DNA of 64,000 nucleotides from Ifrita kowaldi (Eukaryota; Chordata; Aves; Passeriformes; Cinclosomatidae), in contig VZRS01009603.1 in assembly GCA_013398055.1 (NCBI GenBank), positions 62,001 through 126,000 on the forward strand. The letters are read 5' to 3'. Made by a program: the position numbers and the translations under genes. Below the pieces are notes generated by a model. It saw only the letters and a list, made by a program, of their open reading frames with translations. It ran no database searches and was not told the origin of the DNA. This document shows, one piece after another, positions 12,501 to 24,500 of the stretch (within the stretch, counting starts at the first letter, position 1; each line of letters starts with the position of its first letter).

Positions 12501-15500
12501 CAAAAAAAAAAAAAAAAAGAAAAAAAGAGAGAGAGAGAGAGAAAGAATGAAACTATGAAACAAAAAATTTACTACTATTAAAGCAAGAGAAAGCTGGAGA
12601 AACACAAAATGTTTTAAACAGCAACCCACCCTGAACCAGTAACAACTGACATAGAAAAGAGACAGCAATGCTGCCACATGCCATGGAGAGACAGAAGATT
12701 AACTTACATACTTAATTTTGTTAAATAAAAATCAATTTAAAGAAAAACCCAAATCAGTGTTATTGATTGAACTGCAGTTCATAAACCATAATCAATTCCA
12801 TTTAAATTCTGCTCAAGAACTGGAACTTTCATTTTAAAGTAATTAATAAAATGTATTAAAAAAAAAGGGATGTGCAAAAACCCCACCAATAAAGAAGCCC
12901 CACCAAAAGTCACAGTTATCCATGCTTATTTTCCTTATGCATAAAGATAACGAGGTAAATACATATTGTATTACATTCTCACACTTGAATAACTATAAAG
13001 GATTTTTCTTTTCTTTCTTTTTTTTTTTTATTAAAAGGAATGTATTACTGAGTTTTGCCACCTGCAGGGCGGAGAGCCAATACCAAGAGTTTTCTCAGCA
13101 TGGTGTTGACAATCTGTCTGCATATTTCTCACACGACTGGACTGACAGAATTTTATCCTGACCTGTGATTACAGTTTTGACATTCCAATTTCTGGCAGCA
13201 TTGGCAAACATTAAAGCAGCTTTGCTTTCCTGTGCTGGTGGCAGCTGAAGACTGCCCTGGTGGGTAACATTTTAACATCTGAATGTGCATTGCTTCCTTA
13301 GAAGCCAGGCTATCAATCAGACAGTTTTCAGATTACTTCCTCCTGTATCTTAAACTGCTAATGAGGATGTTTTGTTTACTTATTGCAAATGAAAGACACA
13401 GCCCTCCAGTCACGAAATCCCTCAGACCACGGGCACTGAGCTGCTGTGTGAATGCAGAGCATCTTTGCTGAAGCCTCGCATGGGCTGCTGCTAAGTGGTG
13501 CTGTGTTCAGACAGTGCAGTAGTGCCACAGACTCCAGGATGTGAGGGACAGTCAGTCCATGAAATTAATTCTAGTACCCTGTCAACACGTCTTAATTTTG
13601 CTCTTGTAAGAGTGTCTTTTGCTGACAACTGCCAAGCGAGTAAATAAAGTGCAGCACTTCTGTCAGCGCCATAAAAAACACCGTGGAGACACTGAGAGTG
13701 CTCTCTCTGATTAGGCCATGAATATTTCTGAAGCCTGTAGGACCCTAATTAACTCAGAGATTTCTAATTCCAGGAATTTTGACATAATCAAATATGCAGT
13801 GCAGTTCCAAAAACCTAGTCCCCTCAAAAGTATTCTCTGTAAAACAGCTGTTCAGGCCCTGCCAACATTACCTGCTTTGCCCATTACCGTGGACATTGTA
13901 AAGTCCATGGCTTTATAATGAAATGCTGACGAAAATCCAAGCATAAAATATATTACTTTAAAAATAATAGAGAAGATCTGCAAATAATGCGAAACAATAC
14001 AAAATAATATAGCACAAGGCTCTGCAACTGTTGCTGGGTATCTTTTGAGTTTTAGCTTTTTGTTTCTGATAGAATAGGCCAGTGACTCCAGGAGCAATTG
14101 CTCTATAAATCAAGCTTACGTCTCCAGGTTGTCACCCTCCAATACTGTTTGCACAGGTAAGTAGCCAAGTCGGGGATGCTTTGCAAAATACTTCTTTGAC
14201 CGGAATTTATTCTTCAGCACCTTTGTGAAGTCCCGTACATCTTCCCCAGATGTTGTCTTAAAGAGAAAAAAGAAATAAAATTCAACATTCCTAAATAGTC
14301 CTGATTTAATATCAATATTATTGACGTATACTGCGGTACTGTCCTGAAAAAGAATGAGGAAGAACTTTAAAATGTCAATGATGCTAAAATTGTCTTTTTA
14401 GTCTTCTGAGATACAGTACAATAATAATGCTAATGCGCTTAAAAATTCTCTTCTATTGAAAAATAATAGCAAGGCTTCAAATTCCCAGAAATAAATGCAT
14501 TTATCAATTACCTCATAAATTAGAGAAAAATTGACACTGGTTTAAGTCTTAAGCGAAACATTTATAACCAGCCTTAAAAACCACGAAAGTTTAATTTTTC
14601 AGAAAAATTTAAAAGGGCAAACCAGTTGGTAAGATACAGCCTTCTATATTCATAAAGTTTGACAAAATATTCACGGCCTCCCATTTTAGACCTACAACAG
14701 AAAACTTTATCACAAGATGGGAGTGGTATGTGCTAAACCATTCTCTGCTGCAATGGCTGAGATTTTCATAATCATTTTCTCTGGTTACCAAATCTCTCCC
14801 TATGGGATTCTGCCACTACCTGTAATATTCCAGAGTCAAACACACAAATGAAGTGGTGGCCAGTGTAAAGCCACTGTTCAAAAGCACAGGCAGACCTGAT
14901 AAAAACAATCAGTGCCTGAAGTAACAAACTGAGACTGTCAGTGGTCTCCTTACTACCACAGAGTAAGATCAGGACATAGATAAGCCACAAGATTCTACAA
15001 GTCTAAATTTACAAGTTACAATCAACATCTTCTATCCCTCCCAGCCACCTTTTTACTGGTCCTGACTGATGCAGCCTCTTCCAAGTGCTTAGCCCCATCC
15101 CTCTCTGCTCCCTCCCTGCCCATGACCCTCTCCTGAGAACAAAATTAAAATTTACTCAACTGCTTTTAAAAATCACTTTAACTGGTGATAATCACAGCAA
15201 CAATAGCAGCACTGCTTTGGTAATACTATTCAGCTAACTTCAGCTACAAAAGCAGGGATACATACAGGCATAAAATACAAGGCGAAAAAGGCAATAAAGA
15301 GATCTGCAGGAAGAAACAATAATATACAGTCTGCCTTTAAAGTGTATGTGCTCAGACTGTGCCCAGTACTTCAACAGACCATCTCCTTCCAGATGGTACT
15401 GTTGAGCATTTTTTCTTGCAACTGCAGTAAAGAAAATTCACCTCCAGAATTACCTGAAGATTTGCAACAGCTTTTACAGACTTCCAGTCCAGCCTATGTA

Positions 15501-18500
15501 ACAAACTAGAAATTCCATTCCTGTACCCTCTGCTTCGGGAGAAGCCGGTTGGCATCAAAGGATGCCAAAACGGACGGACAACCATGTGGAAAATAGAAAG
15601 GAAGACTTCAGTTTTGTAATCTTTTTCCTGATGTACTACAAGGAGCAGGTCAGGCAAACTATTCTCTGCTGTCAAAACATAAAAATACTTCCATTTCCAT
15701 CTCTATATTTTAATGTATGTATAATATATGCAGTTACAAACTCTGTAATGCACATCAGACAAGCAATAAAAATAGTAAATAATCAAACTAGTTTTGGTAG
15801 GAGTTTCTCATGTGTGGCTTTAAAAAGTAGACAACAAACAGAGAAAGTTTGTGACCAAGAGGTGTTTGAAGCCCTGAATTTTAATGTAAGTGAATCCAGG
15901 AAGGCTTCACAAAACCATTCTCAAAAAGCATCTCTCCAACCACTGCACCATCCAAAGAAGGAACATGAGGCAATGCAAAGGGGTGCTTACTCTCATGCAA
16001 GAGTAACTCCAACAGATGGAACTCTGCCTCAAGGCCAAGGAATGAAAATTTTAATACCTACACATTGTAGAAATAAATGTCTACTGAGCTGCCAGACTTT
16101 TCCTCTGGTGTGTTCTTGATTTGGTATGACAGCCTGATTCTCACAAAGAAGACTAATATGACTGTACTGACTGAGCACTGCAAATACTAACCAGTGAAAT
16201 TTGAGCAGATTTGAAAAACCAATTTTAACTTACATGCAATTAAGATGCAACTCTGAAAAACATCTTCTATTTTTTTTTCTTTTGGCACATAACCACAAAA
16301 TACAATCCAATCCAAAATAATGCCATGGGAGATGTACTACATTGTTTTCCTTTAAAAAAGGAATAGCCAGGCACTGTTGTGTAGAATCTATCTTCTAAAT
16401 TAAAACTAGCAGGTACCTTGTACACTTCCCTACGTCACAACATCTTGACTACTTCCACACAAATCAATAGTACAAATAGCACCATTGTTACAGAACTACT
16501 TCAAAAGCAAAGAAAAAATACTTTCCTTCACTGAAAATTCAGTCTAAAGACCATTCTTTCAAACTCAATTTAAAATCTCTGTTCTTAGAGCAAGACAAAG
16601 CTCAGAAAGAAACATTTAATATCCATGGCTGCCACACACAAATAACTAAAAAAACATTGGCAGTGCAATGTCTCAAGGTGTCAGTAGCTACAGTCTGTAA
16701 CAACTGACAAACTGGCATCAGCACTCTTCAATACACCAGACAGGCATAAAGAGAGTGATAAGCAGCGACCTAAGATACAATTACTTGTAATCCAATAAAA
16801 ATTTAAGAGACCAGGATTTCCTGGAAAGCAGTGAAAAAATACCTGAGTATGGTGAAATATGTTTTTCATACATATCTTAAACAGTTGGTGTATGCTTTCA
16901 GTATACTGGAAATAGAACAAGTCTTCATTGGTAAAAAGTAATACCAAGATTGTAATAAGCTAACTGTAGAGCTCTAAATTAAATAACACGTAATATAAAA
17001 ATTACAATAAATATATGGAAAATGAATAAATAATATACAATACTTATAATACATACATATTATTTTACTTATTTCTCACTATTCTCTTTTTCAAAGAAAG
17101 AGTAATAAGAGAAGCCCACATGCTTATTCCTTTCACTGCACCTACCTATGTAAAAGGACTAGTCTGCACCTAAGTCATCATTCTCTTAATTGCATTTATT
17201 ATATCTAACACAAAAAAAATTAGCTGTTTTAATATACACAGAGAAACTGATTCCCAGAAGAGACGTGAACCTCAGTAATGTATGCTTTCATTAAGCCCAG
17301 CCAGACATTCACGGGTTATGAGGAAGCTGGTAACGAATGTACACAGACACTCAATATTATTTATCAAGGAAATTCCAAGAAAATACGTTTTGTATAATAC
17401 GACACATTATTTGTATAATAATCTCTGATTGCTCAGAGATGCAAAATTCATAGTATAAAATAACATCTATGTTGTTTAAAAGGATTTCAGTTTATTCTTT
17501 AATTAGGTTATTAAAGGTATACTAACTGTATTCAGGCTGTCACTGTCACATCAGTGATGTCTGCACTGTGTAGCATTAAGAAGATTAACCCTTCTGTGAC
17601 TACTTCCTAATAGCGGCAATTTCTTAGCAATTTCTCACCAAGAGGAGAGGTCAATTATAAATTTTGTGGTTTTCAGTTTACTCCAATGAAATCAAGCTGT
17701 AATTTCAAGAGTAACTAACAAATTAGCTGTTCTTCTCAAGGTGAATGGTAATCTCTGAATTCCACAGCTGGAAGTGATGTTCTGCATGTGAAATAGCCAG
17801 ATACAACCATTCTTGCTGCTTTCTTTCATCTTCCCCACAGAATAATCCCATTTTGTTAACAGTGAAGCATCATGCCTGGTGTACTGCTAAGCATGTCAGG
17901 ATGAAACCGCTGACTTAGTTGTGTCAGTTTGTTACTTATAAAACACCGAGGCTGCTTAATGTTCAGGAGTGTTTCTGTCTCCTCTGAATGTCGGTAGGAA
18001 TTAAGTTTTCAGATTACTTACTCACAGGAGAAGTCTTAACAGGCACTATTTCAGATAAGCTTTATTGTGCCTGGAAAAAAAATTCACTCTAGGATGAACT
18101 ATCATTCAGCCAATAATTTCTGATGTCTTGACTATTATGGTCTCAGCCCCTGTTGGGAAATAAAATTCTGGTCATCTGGAAGATGAAGGGGCTATCCTTA
18201 GTTGGCATTGTTTTACACAGGAAGGCTACCAAAAATTCACTAAAATAAGGAGCTGTGCCAGGTGAGTTGCACAGAACTACAAAAATGGATTATATTTTCA
18301 TTAAGGTAAGAAAATAAGACTACTTGCAATGGGAAAATTTTCAGAACTGTGATTTGATATTTGTGCATTACTCCAGAAAAGCTTCTTTTTATATTCCTTG
18401 CTGTGGAATATAGGATTTGCAAAGTGGAAACGGTTCGGAGAAAGAAAACTGATGCAGTAAATATTTCCATGTGAAATTCAAAGGATCCATTGCTACAGAA

Positions 18501-21500
18501 AGCCACATTAATATAACACAAGTGCCATTATTGAGAGCATTTCCATTCAAAAAAATCTAAAAATAAACCATGTAGGTAGTTATGCAGGACTATTCCCAAA
18601 TTAGATGCTAGGAAAATCTAACAATATTTTTACATATCTGTGTAAAATTCTACATTGAAAATCTTACTTCTCCATTTTTTCAGAGAAAGACACTGTAAAG
18701 GTGAAAAATAAACTAGAATAACTTTGCATTTTTACTACTTAAGAGAGAATTATGTTTTCAGATGCTTCTCACACACATCGCTAAATCCTGGATGAAAGAA
18801 AAGACATAAATGAAGTCATTATATTGTTGTTTGTTTGGGGTTTTTTGAGTTTTTTTGTTTGTTTGGGGGTTTTTGGGGAGTTTTTTTTTTGGATTTTTTT
18901 TCATTTTCAGCATCAAGAAAACTAAATTGCAAGAGCTAGGACAAATGCAAAATGGCACTACAGATTAGAATGCAGTAACTACATAGAGCTATGTGGAGTA
19001 AATGGTCCTAATCTGAAATTATGAAGCAATTCTTACCTAATGCAAATATCACAAAATTCATTAAAATGGAGAACATATTCCTTGACCCATTCTCCAAATT
19101 ATTTTAAATTTAAGAAGAACTTACTGTGCTTCTGAGAAATCCCTTTATATCCTACACTGAACTGCTCATCTGAAGACAATTAAATGGTCTTCCTCCATCT
19201 GTGACTAAGATCCAGTTCTAAATGTCAGCTTAAGTAATGGAAGCATGTTTTTTACCTATTTATTGCTAGTATTCTTGATAAAAATGTATTAATATGCATT
19301 AGCAGTAACAAAGTGAAGCTGGATTTTATTAATGCAGTTTGATGAGTACATGCATTTGTACTCTGCTTTTCAACACTGGCCGAAAAAGCAACATTTTAAC
19401 ATCAACAGCCTTTGAATTTAGTTGAAAAGGTAGAATAGATGCACTCTTCCTGTTCAGGCTATTTGTACTGTAATATAATGGATTCTAAGGAATGATTCAG
19501 TGGCCTTTAGTGGTACTTTTATTTTATTTCACAGACCCAGGTCTATGCTATTTTTCAGGCATTATTCCATTTAAACATATAAGTTATTCTACTAACTGCA
19601 AAAAATTTTTCAATTCTTGACTACTGTATTGCATTTAATGAGTTCAATATGTAGAGAGGTTTAGCAACGAAATAGTATACCAACCATAGTGCATTATTAC
19701 AAATAGCAAGAATAAATAATACAGGATTCTTTTTGTGAAATCAATTCTTTATTCCAGACCTAGACCAGATCAGACTTGTTAAAATGGATTGCATGTGGGT
19801 AGTGATTATGGAAGTCTAACAGGCATGTAGGTCTGTTCATATAATGGGTCATTTCTTTTTACAGAAATGGAGGTAGCAGAGTGTACTCACATCAGGATCC
19901 AAGTAAAATTTCAGCTCTCATATTCAGCTTCCAAATTAACAGGGTCAACGCTGGACCTCTAATTTTATGCATCACCTAAATTATATGCCATTTCTTTTAT
20001 TCTGCTCTCCTTAAAACTGCCCCAAGTTCTTTCCTTTCCCCCTTATACACTGGCCTTCCTTCATTCACTCTAATCAAGAATGTCATTTTACTCCCCTTAT
20101 TATCCCATAGTGGATTTACCTCATTCCTCCTGTATTTCATGGAAAGAAGGGACTTTTGCCTTATGTTACCTTACTTTACACCTAATATTGCATTAAAACT
20201 ACACACTTTCTGCAGCAGTAACAGAAATCTTCATTATAATATGAGCAATCCCTATTCCCAGGGACAGAGAGGATTCCAGCCATTTCCAGAATATATTTTT
20301 CAGTTTGTCAGCCTTCACTCGGAAATGAGATGGCCCACAGTTACCTAATGTGAACTTGTTTAACAAGAACTGAAAATTCCTCTTAGATATCAAATCTGTG
20401 GCTTCAGACAAAACCTGGAATTCATCAGAAATATGCCATCCTGCTCTAGGGAAAGTACAATACCCCATACCAGATGCAATCTGTATTTGACTAACTCAAC
20501 AGGAAGGATATCTTATCTTGCAGACCAGCAGCATTATCTATTTCAACACTCCTTACACCTCAATTTCTGAATTTTCTGCACATTATAGGCAGTAACGAAG
20601 AACATTTCTGTTCCACTAAAGGTGAGGTTTGTAAGGAGAAAAAAAAGGTGAATTTTTAATGTGTCTAATCATAGACCTCCAGATCCTGAGGTTAGAGCAC
20701 TCGTGCGAAAAAATATAATAAACATTAAAACCAGCTAAAAAAACAACAAATCTATTTAAAAAATATTCTTCAGAGTATACCCTGACATGCCAAATTATCA
20801 ATAAAATCCTAACATTTGGTTATAGAACTAATGAAAATACACTAACATAACTCATGTTTTTTTCTGACCACAATAAAGTAAAACCACTACTTAACAGAGT
20901 TGGAATTCCATTGCAGGAGACATGCCAGATGAAAAAGAGAGGAAAAAGAAAGGTAATAAGTCTAACAACTACAGCAAAAGAGTCAAATAACTTAATGAAT
21001 TTTTGCTACCATAAGAACCCACAGAATCTTGTAACACTATTGAAAATTGAAATAACTCTATTGAATCAGCTCTAGTTACATTCTGGTCTGAATTTTTCTG
21101 AGCATACAGACCTCTCACAACTGTTGTATAGAGTACATACCAATTATCCTATTAATTTATTTCTGAGTTAAAATTCTTGAATGCAAACAACTCCCTGATA
21201 AAAAAAGTGAGAGGGGTATTTGTATGTAGCAACCCAGCCACTCCTTTCACTCTTTCATTTAAGAAAGACTCCTAGGAATCTCCTTAGAAAATCGTGTTTG
21301 AAATATCATTAGGAAAATACTGTGTTAAAAAAGTATTTTTTGTTAGCTACTGCTGATAAACATCTCACACCATTTCTGGTTAGAAACTGTCAATTCTGTT
21401 TATTTTTCTTCAGCTACACACCAACTTTTATATATCCCAGTAAACAGCAATTACACAGCAGAATGAAACACAACCTATTTCTAATCACATTTTAATGAAG

Positions 21501-24500
21501 CAAGCAAAATGCTGGACCCAAAACCAAAGATCAAAACCCCCTAAAAATATTAATGTGCATTACTAGAATATTAAATATTCTTTACCGTGGTATAGCAATA
21601 GTAAAGTGAGTCCCTTTTCTCTGACATGTTCTTACCCTTACAGTGTGTGGATATACGTAAGTATACAAGAACAGCAAATACATTTAATAGTCAAGCTTTG
21701 TATTACCAATCAGAAGTGAAGTTTAAGTTCTCTCAGAGGTGGATACTGCTACCCATTTCTATAGAAATCAAATGGTCCCCACATAAAATCAGCAAAACCT
21801 GCCAAGTTCCTGATGCTTTCCAAAGAGGAAGGTAGGAAGACAAGCCATATTAAACACATGAAAAAGAAATCCTGGCTAGGTAACAAAGATTACGAAAAAA
21901 GATTTAGACCTAAAATATGGGTTGTTATCCATTAGAAACACTGAGTAAATTGGTACTCACAGGTATACAATACTCCACCATTGGATAATGCAATTTATGC
22001 CCCTTTGCCGTACGGCCAGAAAAGAAACAGCTCTGACAGACATCATAGTTGAAATGTTTTAAGCTCCGGTACCTGTGGGGACATTAAACAAAGTGATTAG
22101 AGCTTCCTAAGTTTACTTCTAATTAAGCCTCACAAAGCAAATTACTCACTGAAATGGTGTCACCTGCTTTTCAGCAGCAGCAACACAAGGACACAGTGAG
22201 CTTGTTGGGATTAGCTCAGAGAGAATTTTGAAGGGCGTGGGTGTGCACAACCAGAACGTCGCACGGCCAACACTCACCACAGCTGCAGGCCCAGGGACAC
22301 CAGCACCATTGCAGCAGCTGCAGGGGACACAGGAAACCTGCAGCCCTCTTAGCCTGCTTCCCAGAACCTTCCTACACTACACTCACTGAGTATTTAAAGC
22401 TTCCTGTCTCCATATCAATATAGGGCCATTGTCAATCCCCTGCTGCCCAAGTCACTTTGATGCAGAAAATCCTACAGGCATCAGCTTCAAAGATGGACTG
22501 CGAAGGACTTAAAATTTTTAAGTTTTTATTGACTTTAAACTATATTGCTTTAGCTTTTCTTTTCCTCTATTTACTATTCAGATGATATCTCAAAAAAACA
22601 TTTATAAACCAGACTGGTTTATTTTTGTTTTTACACCAAACAGTTAAATGTTTGAAAATCATTTTGATGCTCAGAAATTCTATACACATCTCAGAAAATT
22701 AAATTCTCGAGAATTCATGAATTGTAAGAATACTTTAAAACTCAGTTTAAAATATACAATTTGTTTAATTTTGGTGGCTTTTTTAAGAGAGTGTATGTAT
22801 AAATAGGGTAACAAACTTCTACAGTATCCCTTGTACTAAGTGTAATCACTGGGAACATGACCTATTTAGACTAAAGCAACAATTCAGCTCCAGATTCCAC
22901 CCATTGTTTCTATGCTACGGTTGTTCTGACTGGATGAGGTTATATCATTTGTATGCAACTAAAATGAGCTAACTGAACCAAATTGAATAGCTACTGAATA
23001 GTTAAAGTTTAAATTAAATTGCTTCCTAAGAGCAGTTTTCAGTACCCATCTACACTTTTCCCCTGTTGAGTTTTATGTTTTCTTTTGCAAGAGAATATGT
23101 GTCTATAAATGTAAAGGTTCACTTTAAAAGATGCTGATCCAACTTGTTTATAATCTTTTCTCAGAGCCTGTGCACTAAACGGCCACATTTACCTTCTGCT
23201 GGGATGCTAGATGTTTTGTTGTTGCAGATCTCTAACTTCATAGTAGAAATTATTTAGAATGACCCATTCTAAATGGGTCTTTGTCTTTTTTTCCATCTCT
23301 CTGCCCTCCTACACACAGTACAACTTAGACAACTATAACATAACTGAGCTAGAGCTTTGTTACCCTATGTTTCCTCAAACAACCATAAAGAGAACACTTA
23401 GAGAATTTCATCTCCTCTTAAGATAGGCAACAAAGTTTGATCAAATTTATTACTTTTGCAAATACTCACATACCTATATTTATAATAAAAAAGAAAAGAG
23501 GGTTGCTGGCTCAATCCTGTATGATTGACTAAAGCCAGCATTCCTACAACTAGGCAAGATGAATCTGACCTCAGGATTCATACTATTATCCTCTAAAATA
23601 ACAGAAAGAGGGAGAACAGAAAGCACAATGAACAAAAATTACTCATCTGCCTAGATATATAAAGAAAAGTCTTAGAAGCACTTACATGATAGACTGCTTT
23701 ATATTTTTCCTAGGTAATACATTAGACTCCATGGACACAGTAGAGGAAAAAGCCAGTTATGCCTAACTCTAGCTCTAGCTGCTAGTGCAGATTTTGGGGG
23801 TGGGGGTTGCATCACTTTATACACTGGAGCAATCAATGCACAAATGCCTGTTAGTTATAACAGTACTTACTGAGGGTACCAACTATAGTTTAGGAGATTG
23901 ACACGGAGAATATTCCCCATGTAATCTTTTCTTTTAGAATTCACATCTTTCTTTGAAAAGAAAGAAGTTAGATTATGTTCAGGGACATAGACAAGGACTT
24001 TGCAAGTCTCATCACAGCAACATATCAGTGTTTGGTTTAAGCAGGGAAAGATTGATATTGAAGGATGTTTTATACTGCCTGGCATAAGTTAGTTTCCCAA
24101 GCCTTATGCAGGAGAGCAGACAGGCAGTCCACATTTCTTCTTACTGATCACCTCCTTTTGATCTTATGCTTAGAGAACACATGGGCTGCATTTCTACTTC
24201 ATTTTCTGTCTCTTGGATCCACCAATCCAAAAACATCTGATGACAGCCCACCCTGTACCTCTATCAGCCACAGGACCACTGGGTGTCTAACAGCGGCACT
24301 GCATGAGCCAGAACTGCACTGGCTCAGGCCACACTGTGGCCTCACCACACAGATCCCATCTTAAAGAAGGAAAACAGTGGAAAAACAGGCAGAAGGAACT
24401 TCACTTGCTGGAAGACTTAAAAATGTGGATATTTTCAGAGAAACATTGCACCTAACACCTCTCCTCTTACCTAAATCCAACAATTGGACACTCTTTACAG

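Noticed and set aside
14112..14120. In-frame stop directly after exon 70 (ACG TAA on read-through), suggesting a Dp40-like short isoform ending in intron 70
   Set aside because: Any phase-2 exon with a GTAA donor gives an immediate TAA on read-through (exons 65, 68 and 72 do the same). The only clear AATAAA found in the intron on that strand is over 1 kb away in a T-rich tract.
22190..22400. GC-richer stretch beside exon 69 as an RNA gene or extra exon
   Set aside because: No tRNA or snRNA landmarks, no paired splice sites, no domain in any frame; left as unexplained intron.
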